DNA of 64,000 nucleotides from Clostridium sp. (GCA_023664385.1 JAMPFU010000008.1:1-64000), one strand, 5' to 3'; positions 8,461-18,801 are shown, numbered from the stretch's first letter. Translations and numbers: made by a program. The notes: generated by a model from the sequence alone, not told the origin.

Positions 8461-9939
8461 ATGAGAAGTTCAATCAGAACAAAAATTACTTTTATGGTAA
8501 TTAGTTTTTGTGTATTTATATTGATTGCATCATGGATTATATGTAATTTTTTTATTGAGGATATTTTTGTGTCCAATGTAAAGAATAATCTAAAAAGCAC
8601 ATATGAATCCTGCAACAGTTTTTTTTCCCACGATCTAGATCAAAGCAATTATGGGTCAAGCGACCTCTACGGGAATATATATAATCCGCTGGATGCAACC
8701 ATTCTTATATTTGACAGTAAAAATGTAAAAATCTATACATCCATAAATGACGAGAGCCGTATTATGGAAAGCTTAAATAATGCCATACGGTCTATGGAAA
8801 CTGCGGACGTTATTTCCAGAAACGTATACTCAAATTACGTTATCACCAAAAATCATGATGAGGTAATCAATGCCGATTATTATGATTTGGTGGGACGGCT
8901 TGACAATGGATTTAGCATCATAGTCAGAAGCCCTGTTTCAAGAATTGACAGTGTGGTATATGTTGTCAAGAACGTATTTATTAAGGTGGCAGTTGGACTG
9001 CTTATTTTTGGCTCCATGTTTATTCTTGCATTTGGCAATATTTTTGCAGCCCCTATAAAAAGCCTTTGCAATGTTGCGAAAAGAATGACACACCTTGATT
9101 TTGACGTTAAGGTTCCCGTTGCTACAAATGATGAAATTGGCGAGCTTGGCAACTGCATGAATGAAATGTCTGAAAAGCTTGAGAGCACGATTTCTGAGCT
9201 GAAATCAGCCAATGCAAAATTAAAGAAGGATATTGAGCAAAAGGAGCAGATTGACGATATGCGAAAGGACTTTCTCTCCCATGTTTCCCATGAGCTGAAA
9301 ACTCCAATTGCTTTGATTCAGGGGTATGCTGAGGGACTCAAATATAATTTATCGGATGACATGGAAAGCAGGGAGTTTTACACGGAAGTTATTATAGATG
9401 AAGCAAAGAAAATGAATGAGCTTGTGGTGAAGCTGCTCAACCTAAATGAGCTTGAATTTGGACAGTCACCCCTTAGCTTTGAACGATTTGAGCTTGTGGA
9501 TTTTATAAAAAATATTATTGATGCGTCATCCATTCTTGCGGAGGAGGCAGAAGCAAGGATTCTATTTGATGAAGCTGAGCCTGTCTATGTATGGGCGGAT
9601 GAATTTTTGATTGAGGAGGTATTTACAAATTATCTTACAAATGCAATTCATCATGTAAAGCCTGGCGGGGATATAAAAATCACGTTTGACCGTGGGGAGG
9701 ATAATGTAAGAGTTTTTGTTTTCAATCAGGGAGAAAAAATACCTGATGAGGATATTGACAGGCTGTTTGATAAATTTTACAAGGTTGACAAGGCGAGAAC
9801 AAGGGAATACGGCGGTAGTGGAATCGGTCTTTCCATTGTGGCGGCGGCAATGAAATCACATGGAAAAGCGTATGGAGTTTTCAATACAGAGGAGGGCGTT
9901 GCCTTTTATTTTGATTTAGATGCGAATATGCCTTGCTGA
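8461..9939 (+). CDS. Membrane sensor histidine kinase
   Basis: A 492-residue kinase and the partner of the preceding response regulator. Transmembrane helices lie at about 10-32 and 168-190 and enclose an extracytoplasmic sensor domain of about 135 residues. A HAMP domain follows, then a short coiled coil and a HisKA domain with the phosphoacceptor His277 in LSHVSHELKTP. The ATP-binding domain has an N box (NYLTNAIHHV) and a G2 box (GGSGIGLSIV). The ATG at 8461 follows GAGG in the end of the regulator gene. An in-frame upstream ATG at 8428 lies inside that gene and is rejected. The signal sensed is unknown. Confidence 0.93.
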   Translation: MRSSIRTKITFMVISFCVFILIASWIICNFFIEDIFVSNVKNNLKSTYESCNSFFSHDLDQSNYGSSDLYGNIYNPLDATILIFDSKNVKIYTSINDESRIMESLNNAIRSMETADVISRNVYSNYVITKNHDEVINADYYDLVGRLDNGFSIIVRSPVSRIDSVVYVVKNVFIKVAVGLLIFGSMFILAFGNIFAAPIKSLCNVAKRMTHLDFDVKVPVATNDEIGELGNCMNEMSEKLESTISELKSANAKLKKDIEQKEQIDDMRKDFLSHVSHELKTPIALIQGYAEGLKYNLSDDMESREFYTEVIIDEAKKMNELVVKLLNLNELEFGQSPLSFERFELVDFIKNIIDASSILAEEAEARILFDEAEPVYVWADEFLIEEVFTNYLTNAIHHVKPGGDIKITFDRGEDNVRVFVFNQGEKIPDEDIDRLFDKFYKVDKARTREYGGSGIGLSIVAAAMKSHGKAYGVFNTEEGVAFYFDLDANMPC

Positions 9940-9999
9940 TATGAAAAAAAAGTGATAGAATTAGGACATAGTTTATGTTTAATGATTCGGAGGAAGCAT

Positions 10000-10776
10000 A
10001 TGAAAAAGAAATTGTTTCCCTGCATTGTTCTGATTCTGTCACTTTTTCTTGTGGGATGTGAAAAGGTTATAGATTTAACGGATGAGGAAAGTAAGCAGAT
10101 TGCAGAGTATGCAGGAGGGTTATTATTAAAATACGACAGGAATATCGACTCAAAATATGAGAAAGGTCTGTTTGAGGCAGAGGTCGAAGCGCTTAATTCC
10201 ACGGAAGCTGTCATCGAGATTTCCACTGAGAATACAGCGACTGTAACGGATGCGTCTACGGAGGCAGAGATAAACAATCAGGAACACGTAGTAACGGAGG
10301 AGCCGGTTGACGCTGAGGATGTAAGCGGTGTAGTTTCCGATGTGGGTGCTGATTTTAATATAGCGGAATTTTTAGGCGAGAATAACATTAATATTAAGTA
10401 TTCATATTATATGCTGCTTGATACATATCCTTCCTATGGCAAGGATGGAGTATATATTGAGCTTGAAGCGCAAAGTGGATATAAGTTGCTTGTCTTAAAA
10501 TTTGAACTGGAAAATAAAACAAATGACAATCAGTATATTGACCTATATTCCAAGGATACAGGCTATAACATTATAATAAACGATTCAAAAATTGCAAGGC
10601 AGATGCTGACGATTTTGCTTGATGATATGTATACATACCAAAATACCCTTGAGGCGAGCAGCCGTGAGGAAATTGTACTGATATATCAGGTTTCGTCAGA
10701 GCTTACGAATGATATTGATGACTTAAAGCTTAAGATTACGTATGACGGTTTAGATAAAGTTATGCAATTACAATAA
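10000..10776 (+). CDS. Putative lipoprotein with DUF4352-like domain
   Basis: A 258-residue protein with signal peptide and lipobox LFLVGC, so the mature N-terminal Cys is probably lipidated. A low-complexity Thr/Glu/Ala linker (about 55-110) leads to a beta-rich domain. Its segment LLVLKFELENKTNDNQYIDL resembles the immunoglobulin-like DUF4352 fold found in many Gram-positive lipoproteins. The ATG at 10000 has the CGGAGG site at 9988-9993, unlike the in-frame upstream ATG at 9952. It lies 13 bp upstream of the cheV-like gene and 60 bp after the kinase, so all may share a transcript. Confidence 0.75.
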   Translation: MKKKLFPCIVLILSLFLVGCEKVIDLTDEESKQIAEYAGGLLLKYDRNIDSKYEKGLFEAEVEALNSTEAVIEISTENTATVTDASTEAEINNQEHVVTEEPVDAEDVSGVVSDVGADFNIAEFLGENNINIKYSYYMLLDTYPSYGKDGVYIELEAQSGYKLLVLKFELENKTNDNQYIDLYSKDTGYNIIINDSKIARQMLTILLDDMYTYQNTLEASSREEIVLIYQVSSELTNDIDDLKLKITYDGLDKVMQLQ

Positions 10777-10789
10777 CAGGAGGGTTGAT

Positions 10790-11701
10790 ATGGATAGTAG
10801 TATTTTTTTGGAGAGCGGAACAAATGAGTTAGAGGTGTTGGAATTTGTCATTGAGGGAAACCACTATGGCATAAATGTTGAGAAGGTAAGAGAGATATTG
10901 CAGTTCCAGAATATTACTCCCGTTCCAAATTCTCATCCGTGTATTGAGGGTATATTTATGCCCCGCGGTGATATCATTACCGTGATTGACCTTATCAAGA
11001 CATTGGGCTTTGAAAATAATGATAACAGAAACAACTTTCTTATTGTAACAAACTTCAATAATCTTAATATTGCATTTGATGTTCAGGCAGTGCTTGGCAT
11101 AAACAGGGTTTCATGGACGGATGTCGTAAAGCCGGATTCGACAGTAAGCGGTCCTGGCTCAGGCGTTGCGACAGGCATTATAAAAAATGCTGATAACCTT
11201 CTCATAATACTTGACTTTGAGCGCATTGTCGAGGAGATTTGCCCTGAGACAAGTCTTAAGGTTTCGGAGATTAAAAAGCTTGAGTCGAGGGAAAGAAATG
11301 ATATTCCTGTACTCATTGTTGAGGATTCAAGCCTGCTTTGTGCACTTATAAAGGATTCTCTTTATAGAGCGGGCTACAACAAGCTTACAGTTAAGAATAA
11401 TGGTCAGGAGGCTTGGGATTATTTGTGCGAGCTTAAGAAAAATAACGGCGTTGATTATGGCGCAAGATGTATCATAACCGATATTGAGATGCCACAGATG
11501 GACGGACACAGACTGATAAGGCTGATAAGGGATACAGAGGGATTAAAGCATATTCCAATTATTGTATTTTCATCACTGATAAATGATGACATGAAAAGAA
11601 AGGGACAGGCATTGGGTGCTGATTCACAAATTAGCAAACCTGAGATAGGACAGCTTGTAAGCATACTTGATAATTTGGTTGCAAGTCAGATATATGGATA
11701 A
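10790..11701 (+). CDS. cheV: Chemotaxis coupling protein CheV (CheW-receiver fusion)
   Basis: A 303-residue protein with an N-terminal CheW-like domain (about 12-155, including VLEFVIEGNHYGINVEKVREI). A receiver domain follows (about 175-300) with IVEDSSLLCALIKD, phosphoacceptor Asp in IITDIEMPQMDG and the SKPE lysine. CheV couples chemoreceptors to CheA and takes part in adaptation through its phosphorylation. Its presence suggests a motile organism, although no flagellar genes lie here. The AGGAGG site is 7 bp before the ATG. All key receiver residues are present. Confidence 0.93.
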   Translation: MDSSIFLESGTNELEVLEFVIEGNHYGINVEKVREILQFQNITPVPNSHPCIEGIFMPRGDIITVIDLIKTLGFENNDNRNNFLIVTNFNNLNIAFDVQAVLGINRVSWTDVVKPDSTVSGPGSGVATGIIKNADNLLIILDFERIVEEICPETSLKVSEIKKLESRERNDIPVLIVEDSSLLCALIKDSLYRAGYNKLTVKNNGQEAWDYLCELKKNNGVDYGARCIITDIEMPQMDGHRLIRLIRDTEGLKHIPIIVFSSLINDDMKRKGQALGADSQISKPEIGQLVSILDNLVASQIYG

Positions 11702-11798
11702 GAAAATATTTTGATATTTGTCTTGTATGGGGGTGCTGTTTTGTGCGGCAACCCCATAAAGATTTTATATAACTATTATGTGGATTGAGGTGTATACC

Positions 11799-13010
11799 AT
11801 GCATTTGAGTGATTTTAACATGACGAAGGAACAATTAAAGGAGCTTTATGATACATATTTTTATGAGACCTTTAAGCGCTTTGATTTTGTTGCCGACAGA
11901 GGCGAGGGCTCTTATGTATACGATGAAAATGGCAGTGAATATCTTGACTTTATGGCAGGAATAGCCGTAAACAGTGCAGGACACTGCAACAAAAATGTTG
12001 TAAGCGCCATAAAGGAACAGGCAGAAGCAATGCTGCATGCCTCTAATTATTTTTATACAATACCGCAGGCGAGGCTTGCGAAGCTGATATGTGACAGTAT
12101 AGGCATGGAAAAAATTTATTTTCAAAATTCCGGTGCCGAGGCAAATGAGGTTATGATAAAGCTTGCGAGAAAATACGGAAAGGATAATTACGGTCCCGAC
12201 AGATATAACATCGTTACCGCATATAACAGCTTTCATGGAAGAACCTTAGCGACGCTTGCCGCAACGGGACAACCCGACTCTGCCATTCAAAAAAATTATG
12301 GTCCATTTATCCCGGGATTTTCCTATGCAGATTACAATGATTTGGCGTCCTTTGAGGCTGCATGTACGGAAAATACAATAGCGGTTATGGTTGAGCCTGT
12401 ACAGGGGGAAGGGGGCGTCATACCTGCTACAAAGGAATTTCTACAGGGACTTCGTAAGCTTTGTGACGAGAAGGATATGCTGCTTTTGTTTGACGAGGTT
12501 CAAACAGGCTGGGGACGTACCGGAGCTCTTATGGCATTTATGGATTATGGCGTTAAGCCTGATGCGGTCAGTATGGCGAAGGCTATGGGAGGCGGTATGC
12601 CTATAGGCGCCATGTGTACAAGCACAAGGCTTGCCCTCACATTTGGTCCGGGGGCCCATGGCAGCACATATGCCGGAAATCCTGTATGCTGTGCTGCATC
12701 CTACGCACAGGTAAATGAGATAATAGAAGGGAAGCTCCCTGAAAACGCAAAAAGGGTTGGGTCATATTTTATGGAAAAATTAAAAGCCCTTCCTTGCGTG
12801 AAGGAGGTAAGGGGTAAGGGTCTTATGATAGGAGTGGAATTTAACCGTGATATTTCAAATGATATAAAATATAACTGTGCCGATCATGGACTTCTCATTA
12901 CTGCTGTAAGACCGTCAGTCATAAGACTTGTTCCGCCGCTTAATGTAACTGAGGCTGAATGTGATAAGGCATTTGATATTTTAAATGAGGTTGTATCAAA
13001 GCTTGTCTAA
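11799..13010 (+). CDS. argD: Acetylornithine aminotransferase
   Basis: A 403-residue class-III PLP-dependent aminotransferase that converts N-acetylglutamate semialdehyde to N-acetylornithine in arginine synthesis. Clear motifs are QNSGAEANEVMIKLARK, FHGRTLATLAATGQP, EPVQGEGGVIPA, LLLFDEVQTGWGRTG and the PLP lysine in SMAKAMGGGMPIGAM. The ATG at 11799 has GAGGTG with good spacing. An in-frame ATG at 11778 lacks a site. No other arginine genes adjoin it. An ornithine or related omega-aminotransferase is an alternative, but length and motifs favour ArgD. Confidence 0.88.
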   Translation: MHLSDFNMTKEQLKELYDTYFYETFKRFDFVADRGEGSYVYDENGSEYLDFMAGIAVNSAGHCNKNVVSAIKEQAEAMLHASNYFYTIPQARLAKLICDSIGMEKIYFQNSGAEANEVMIKLARKYGKDNYGPDRYNIVTAYNSFHGRTLATLAATGQPDSAIQKNYGPFIPGFSYADYNDLASFEAACTENTIAVMVEPVQGEGGVIPATKEFLQGLRKLCDEKDMLLLFDEVQTGWGRTGALMAFMDYGVKPDAVSMAKAMGGGMPIGAMCTSTRLALTFGPGAHGSTYAGNPVCCAASYAQVNEIIEGKLPENAKRVGSYFMEKLKALPCVKEVRGKGLMIGVEFNRDISNDIKYNCADHGLLITAVRPSVIRLVPPLNVTEAECDKAFDILNEVVSKLV

Positions 13011-13107
13011 AACCATTCCATTCAGGATTGATAAACAGATAAAATGGATATAATATGTGGCAGAAAGCGTATCTGATAGCTATAGTTATAAAGATAAGGA
13101 GAACAGT

Positions 13108-14487
13108 ATGGAAAGAAAAAATGCATGGACGACATATACAAAAAAATCAATCAATGAGCTTGAAAAGGTTTGTAAGGAATATCGTGAATTTCTTGATGCA
13201 GGCAAGACCGAGCGGGAGTGTGTAAAGCAGATTGTTAAGAAGGCTGAGGAAAACGGTTACTTGGATTTAAGTAAAATTATTAAGGAAGGGAAGAAGCTTA
13301 AGCAGGGAGATAAGGTATATGCCATATGTATGAATAAGGCTGTGGCAATGTTCAATATAGGCTCCAAGAAATTGGAGAAGGGGATGAATATACTTGGAGC
13401 ACATATAGATTCCCCACGTATGGATATAAAACAAAATCCCCTGTATGAAAATGGCGATTTTGCATATCTCGATACGCACTATTATGGCGGAATAAAGAAA
13501 TATCAATGGGTTACCCTTCCTCTTGCAATACATGGAGTTGTTGCAAAAAAGGATGGAAGCGTTATAGATATTTCCATTGGCGAGGATAAAAATGACCCTG
13601 TATTTTGTGTGACGGATTTGCTGATTCATCTTGCGGCAGAGCAGATGGAGAAAAAAGCAAATAAGGTGATTGAGGGTGAAAAGCTTGATATTTTATTTGG
13701 CAGCATGCCGTTAAAGGACAAGGATAAGGATACGGTAAAGGAAAATGTCCTTGCGCTTTTGAAGGAAAAGTATGATATTGAGGAGGAGGATTTTATATCG
13801 GCGGAGCTTGAGGTTGTACCAGCAGGCAAAGCGAGGGAGGCTGGCATTGACCGCAGCATGATTATGGCATATGGACAGGATGACAGGGTGTGCGCATATA
13901 CCTCACTGATGGCAATGCTTGCGGTTGATGGTGTTGAAAGGACAACCTGCTGTCTTCTTACTGATAAGGAGGAGATAGGCAGCGTTGGAGCTACCGGCAT
14001 GAAATCAAGATTTTTCGAGAATACGGTTGTTGAGCTTATGAATGCAATGGGGGAATACAGTGAAATAGCAGTGAGAAGGTGCCTTGCAGCGTCCTCCATG
14101 CTTTCCTCAGATGTAAATGCAGCTTATGACCCTCTTTTTGCAGACGCATTTGATAAGAATAATGCATCATATTTTGGACGTGGAATGGTATTTAATAAGT
14201 TTACCGGTTCAAGGGGAAAATCAGGCTCTAATGATGCAAATGCTGAATATATTGCAAGAATAAGAAAAATGATGGATAAAAACGATATATGCTATCAGAC
14301 CTCGGAGCTTGGTAAGGTAGATGTAGGCGGAGGCGGAACAATCGCTTATATTTTGTCATTATATGGCATGGAGGTTATTGATTGCGGCGTTGCCGTTTTA
14401 AATATGCACGCACCTTGGGAGATAACATCAAAGGCGGATATATATGAGACGCTTAAAGGCTATAAGGTGTTTTTAAGGGAAGCGTAA
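13108..14487 (+). CDS. M18-family aminopeptidase (aspartyl aminopeptidase-like)
   Basis: A 459-residue zinc metallopeptidase of family M18, cytosolic and usually dodecameric, that removes acidic N-terminal residues. Zinc-binding and active-site segments are visible: LGAHIDSPRMDIKQ, LLTDKEEIGSVGATG, a QDDRVCAYTSL segment and LNMHAPWEI near the C-terminus. The ATG at 13108 follows AAGGAGA. An in-frame ATG at 13057 has no ribosome site and is rejected. Its stop is 19 bp before the hybrid sensor gene, so the two may be co-transcribed. Confidence 0.92.
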   Translation: MERKNAWTTYTKKSINELEKVCKEYREFLDAGKTERECVKQIVKKAEENGYLDLSKIIKEGKKLKQGDKVYAICMNKAVAMFNIGSKKLEKGMNILGAHIDSPRMDIKQNPLYENGDFAYLDTHYYGGIKKYQWVTLPLAIHGVVAKKDGSVIDISIGEDKNDPVFCVTDLLIHLAAEQMEKKANKVIEGEKLDILFGSMPLKDKDKDTVKENVLALLKEKYDIEEEDFISAELEVVPAGKAREAGIDRSMIMAYGQDDRVCAYTSLMAMLAVDGVERTTCCLLTDKEEIGSVGATGMKSRFFENTVVELMNAMGEYSEIAVRRCLAASSMLSSDVNAAYDPLFADAFDKNNASYFGRGMVFNKFTGSRGKSGSNDANAEYIARIRKMMDKNDICYQTSELGKVDVGGGGTIAYILSLYGMEVIDCGVAVLNMHAPWEITSKADIYETLKGYKVFLREA

Positions 14488-14506
14488 TCTGACGAGGAAA
14501 TCGCCT

Positions 14507-17500
14507 ATGAATATTCACAAAACAATTAAAAAAATAGTAGCAGTTCAGGTACTCCTTGCGGTGTGCCTGTTTTTGCTGCAACAAGAAGATATAGCAGTGG
14601 CAAAGGATTCCTTTATAGCAGATTATATTCAGACCATATATGACTCAAAAAGCGGAATCGCCAGCAATGAGGTTAATTGTCTCTATCAGTCAAGCTCAGG
14701 GTACATATGGGTTGGAACTGACGGCGGCTTGTACCGTTCAAACGGATATGAGTTTTCGTCGGTGAATTTATGGGATATGGACAGAACGGATGTGTACTCC
14801 GTTAATTGCATCACACAGGATACAAAGGGCAGAGTGTGGGTTGGAACAGATAATTATGGACTTTTTTATATAGAGAAAGGAGAAACACATCATTTTCAGA
14901 CAGAGTATTATGATGGAATAAAAACGATATACAGAGTGTGTGAAAATGAAAACGGGAATTTATATGTGGCAACCTCAAGGGGGCTCTATATGTGTACAGG
15001 AACATTGGATGGGGAACTGTCGCTTTTTCCGATTGCAAATGAAGCAGGCTCAGGGAAGTATACAGATATGGTTACATTTGGCAATGAAATATGGGCAATA
15101 AACAATAACGGTATTTTTGTTATTGATGAGATAGGTAATCGTTCTGCGGTAGATATCGGTGAGCTTTCCTTTGATGAATTTACATGTATCAGTGTTGTTG
15201 GTAATTATATTTATGTGGGAACCTCAGGAAACGATATACTTGTATTTAAAGACAAGTCAAGCTTTGAGGTCGTAGGTACCGGTATAGATGGTATTAATAA
15301 GATTATGCAGGACAGTGAGAGACGGACATGGATATGTGCTGATAATGGAATTGGTTTTTTTAGGGCAGACGGGCAGTTTTATAAGATAAATAACAGTCAG
15401 ATAGATAATTATTTGTCGGATATTATTCAGGATTATGAAGGAAACTATTGGATTTCTTCAACACGTATGGGTGTTCTTATGCTTGCAAAAGGCAAATTTT
15501 CCGACTACAACATAAAATCAGGTATGCAGGAGGCTATGACAAACTGTGTATATATACATGGTGGAAATAAATACATTGGAACGGATGACGGACTGTTTAT
15601 TTACAATTCTGATAATGAACAGGAAAGCAACGAACTTATCGATATGCTTCAGGGCGTAAGCATAAGGCACATCATGCGGGATTCGACAGGAAGGATTTGG
15701 ATAAGCACGCACAGAAGATATGGCGTGGTTATGGTACAGAGTGATAATACGATAAGTACCTTGACAAGAGGTGCAGGACTTCCGAGCATGGCAATAAATT
15801 GTACCTATGAACTGAATGACGGAAGAATTGTGGTTGCCACTGAGGAAGGAATTGCCATAATAGGAAAAGATGGCGTGGTAGCTGATACATATGATACCTC
15901 TGTTGGAATGGATGCAAACAATGTTTTGTGCTTTTATCAGGACGGAGACGTTTTGTGGTGCGGAACAGATGGCGGTGGAATAAGCTGCATTACCCTTGCG
16001 ACAGGAAAGGTTGTAAACTACAATATGGAGGATGGGCTTAATTCTAATGTTGTTACGGCGATTAAAAAGGGAAAAGAGGGATTATGGATTGCGACGGATA
16101 ATGGACTTTGCTTTTATAATGAGTCATTTAGAACCGTCAGCAATGTAGATTTTTCAAACAGTGTATATGACCTTGTTGTGCGGGGAAATGCCGTGTGGGT
16201 TATCGGCTCTAAAGGCGTGCTCCTTACAAATGAGGAGGAGCTTTTGGGAAGTCAGGGGATAGAGGGAAGACCGTTTGATAAAAGTGATGGCCTCACCAAG
16301 GATATTAATACTCTGTGCCATAGTACCATAGATGCAAACGGAATACTTTATATTTGCTGTAATAATGGTATTTGTACATTAGACACAAGAGAAACATGGT
16401 ATAATGACGTCGCACCAAAGATAAGGGTTACGGCTATCGATGTAGACGGGACGAGGTATGAGTATGATGATTTGTCAGACGGACTTGTGGTTGACAGCAA
16501 TACGGCACGTATTACTGTGTATTTTGCAGTGTTTAGCTTCACAAACAGAAATAATATTTCCGTAGAATATTTCCTTGACGGCTTTGACGAAAATCCAATT
16601 GTAATAAGCGGAAGTAATGCCATGGAGGCAGTATACACAAATCTTGACGGCGGAGAGTATCAGTTCAGGATAAAGGCATATAACGGTGATGGTAAAATGT
16701 GCGACGAGGAGGTTGCATTTCAAATTGAAAAGCAAAGGAGCTTTTTTGAGAAAAGCGCATCACGGTATTTTATACTGATGACGATGCTGCTGGGAATTTG
16801 TCTTATCATTTATGCTGTTTTCAAAGTAAGAAAAATATTAATCTCAAACAGCGAGGAAATAGAAAAACTCTCCAAGGAGCATGAGCAGGCTGTAAAGTCA
16901 AGCAGTGTAAAAAATGATTACCTTGCAAATATGAGTAATGAGATAAAGACACCTATCAATGTGATGATGGCGAAAGCAGATGAGCTGCTTCAGCTTCACA
17001 CGGAGGATGATGAGTACAAAAAAAGCATATTAAGCATATATGAGACAGGCGGAGAAATATTAGATAAGGTTGATGATATTATTCTTCTTGCAAAGATAGA
17101 GGCAGGCAAGGTGGATGTAGTCAATGAAAAATACTCTGTGACAACAATGATTTATGAGTTGTCTGAGCTTGTAATACAGAGCATAGGCGAAAAAACCGTG
17201 AAATTTTTTGTGGAAATAGGGGATATTTTTGCTGATAATGTTGTGGGGGACCAGGAAAAAATAAAAAACATTTTAAAAAGGCTTTTGGAAAACTCCGTAA
17301 AATATACAAAGGACGGCTCAATCACACTTTCTGTAGACTGTTATGAATATACCGACAAGTCAAACAAAAATGCAGTCAACTTTGTGTTTACTGTTTCAGA
17401 TACGGGAATTGGCATTCAGGAGGAACGACTTGAAACAATATTTGAGGTATTTCAAATCGTTGATAATAAAAAGAACAATATCCATTCAGGAAACGGTGTC

Positions 17501-18772
17501 GGACTTGCTATCGCAAAGGGACTTGCTGATATATTGAATGCTGACTTAGAAGTAGAAAGCGCCTATGGTGCAGGTTCGACCTTTACCCTTTCCGTAAATC
17601 AAACCGTGGCAGACAGCGGTATGGTAAACTCCGCATCAAAGGTGGAGGAGATAGTGTCTAAGGAGGTAGCGGAAAAGCTTTGGCTTCCGGAGGTAACGGT
17701 ACTGCTTGTTGAGGATGATGAGGTAAGCAGACAGGTTGCGCAGAAGGTTCTTGGTCAGTTTGAGCTTAGGGTGGATGTTGCAACATCGGGTATTGGAGCC
17801 ATAGACATGGTCTTAAATAATGATTACGACGTGGTATTTATGGATTTGACGCTGCCTATTATGAGTGGTGTAGATGCCATGAAGGAGATAAGGGAGCTTG
17901 ATGGGAAAGAGTACAAAATGCTGCCGATTGTTTCCATGGATGCAGATGCCATAGGGGATAATAGTGACAAGCTTTTGGAGCAGGGCTTTACGGATACGCT
18001 TGTCAAGCCTATGGATATAAGGAGGGTGGCAGCCATATTTAAGGATTGTCTGCCTGAAAGCAAGCTGCAAGAAAAAACAAACGATATTGCGATATATATC
18101 CATGGTTCAAGATACAGGGAGGGCTTAGAAAAGCTTGCGGCCCATGTTGATGTGGAAAATGCGATAGAGCGTATTGGTGGAAGCATAGATGTATTTAACA
18201 GACTTGTCGTTGCATATTACAATCAGAATGAGAGTGCACCGGACGAGCTTTCAAAAAAGCTTGAGAAGGATATAAGAGGCTTTAAGGCAAAAATCCATAC
18301 ATTAAAGACAACAAGCACAAATATCGGAGCATTAAGTATTGCAAAGGAGGCGTCAAAGCTTGAGGCTGCCATCAATATAGGAAATAAGGAATATGTCAGG
18401 AGAAATTTAAGGGAATTTGTTAAAAAGCTGAGGGATATTCTGCAAATCATTCAGGAATATCTGGAATTTGTTGATACGGTGACTGGCATGACAGATGAGG
18501 AATATAATCAAAAGCTTGCTGAAAATAAGTCTTTAGACGAGGCTGACGACGGCACTGGAACTACATTAAACAAAGAAGCATTGGAAAGCATAAAGCAATA
18601 TGCAGTTGATAATGACTTTGAGCTTCTTGATGCCACAATGGAAATGATATCCACCATGGAATTTGAGGGGGAGGATAAAGACTTTTTAGATGCGCTTGCT
18701 GAGGTTGTGACCGCAAGGGATAGTGATGCAATTGTGGAGCTTGTGACAACTTATGTAAACTTGAAATTATAG
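14507..18772 (+). CDS. Giant hybrid two-component sensor with degenerate H-box (Asn for His)
   Basis: This 1421-residue membrane protein has an N-terminal signal helix (about 11-30). A large extracytoplasmic beta-propeller follows, with repeated GTDGGL/WIATDNGL motifs of the two-component-regulator propeller type (about 40-640), then a Y_Y_Y domain (about 660-745) and a transmembrane helix (about 757-778). The cytoplasmic part has HisKA, HATPase, receiver and HPt domains. The H-box reads NMSNEIKTPIN: residue 811, normally the phosphoacceptor His, is Asn (codon AAT at 16937). The ATPase boxes (NSVKY, DTGIGI, GNGVGLAIA), receiver Asp1113 and Lys1167, and HPt His1264 are intact. No DNA-binding output domain is present. 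It may act as a pseudokinase or phosphorelay scaffold. Confidence 0.9.
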   Translation: MNIHKTIKKIVAVQVLLAVCLFLLQQEDIAVAKDSFIADYIQTIYDSKSGIASNEVNCLYQSSSGYIWVGTDGGLYRSNGYEFSSVNLWDMDRTDVYSVNCITQDTKGRVWVGTDNYGLFYIEKGETHHFQTEYYDGIKTIYRVCENENGNLYVATSRGLYMCTGTLDGELSLFPIANEAGSGKYTDMVTFGNEIWAINNNGIFVIDEIGNRSAVDIGELSFDEFTCISVVGNYIYVGTSGNDILVFKDKSSFEVVGTGIDGINKIMQDSERRTWICADNGIGFFRADGQFYKINNSQIDNYLSDIIQDYEGNYWISSTRMGVLMLAKGKFSDYNIKSGMQEAMTNCVYIHGGNKYIGTDDGLFIYNSDNEQESNELIDMLQGVSIRHIMRDSTGRIWISTHRRYGVVMVQSDNTISTLTRGAGLPSMAINCTYELNDGRIVVATEEGIAIIGKDGVVADTYDTSVGMDANNVLCFYQDGDVLWCGTDGGGISCITLATGKVVNYNMEDGLNSNVVTAIKKGKEGLWIATDNGLCFYNESFRTVSNVDFSNSVYDLVVRGNAVWVIGSKGVLLTNEEELLGSQGIEGRPFDKSDGLTKDINTLCHSTIDANGILYICCNNGICTLDTRETWYNDVAPKIRVTAIDVDGTRYEYDDLSDGLVVDSNTARITVYFAVFSFTNRNNISVEYFLDGFDENPIVISGSNAMEAVYTNLDGGEYQFRIKAYNGDGKMCDEEVAFQIEKQRSFFEKSASRYFILMTMLLGICLIIYAVFKVRKILISNSEEIEKLSKEHEQAVKSSSVKNDYLANMSNEIKTPINVMMAKADELLQLHTEDDEYKKSILSIYETGGEILDKVDDIILLAKIEAGKVDVVNEKYSVTTMIYELSELVIQSIGEKTVKFFVEIGDIFADNVVGDQEKIKNILKRLLENSVKYTKDGSITLSVDCYEYTDKSNKNAVNFVFTVSDTGIGIQEERLETIFEVFQIVDNKKNNIHSGNGVGLAIAKGLADILNADLEVESAYGAGSTFTLSVNQTVADSGMVNSASKVEEIVSKEVAEKLWLPEVTVLLVEDDEVSRQVAQKVLGQFELRVDVATSGIGAIDMVLNNDYDVVFMDLTLPIMSGVDAMKEIRELDGKEYKMLPIVSMDADAIGDNSDKLLEQGFTDTLVKPMDIRRVAAIFKDCLPESKLQEKTNDIAIYIHGSRYREGLEKLAAHVDVENAIERIGGSIDVFNRLVVAYYNQNESAPDELSKKLEKDIRGFKAKIHTLKTTSTNIGALSIAKEASKLEAAINIGNKEYVRRNLREFVKKLRDILQIIQEYLEFVDTVTGMTDEEYNQKLAENKSLDEADDGTGTTLNKEALESIKQYAVDNDFELLDATMEMISTMEFEGEDKDFLDALAEVVTARDSDAIVELVTTYVNLKL

Positions 18773-18776
18773 AATG

Positions 18777-18801
18777 AGGGGCTGTCGCAGCCCCTATTTT
18801 T
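18777..18801. terminator. Bidirectional terminator between hybrid sensor and aroC
   Basis: A perfect 8-bp stem, AGGGGCTG/CAGCCCCT, with a TCG loop is followed by ATTTTT. It lies 4 bp after the sensor gene stop and directly abuts the convergent aroC stop, so it can serve both transcripts. Confidence 0.85.

Noticed and set aside
11727-11753. Hairpin between cheV and argD (GGGGTGCTG with CGGCAACCCC)
   Set aside because: The stem is interrupted and no T-run follows, so I did not list it as a terminator.
13028-13054. TTGATA and TATAAT before the M18 peptidase gene
   Set aside because: The spacer is only 15 bp, too short for confident assignment as a sigma-A promoter.
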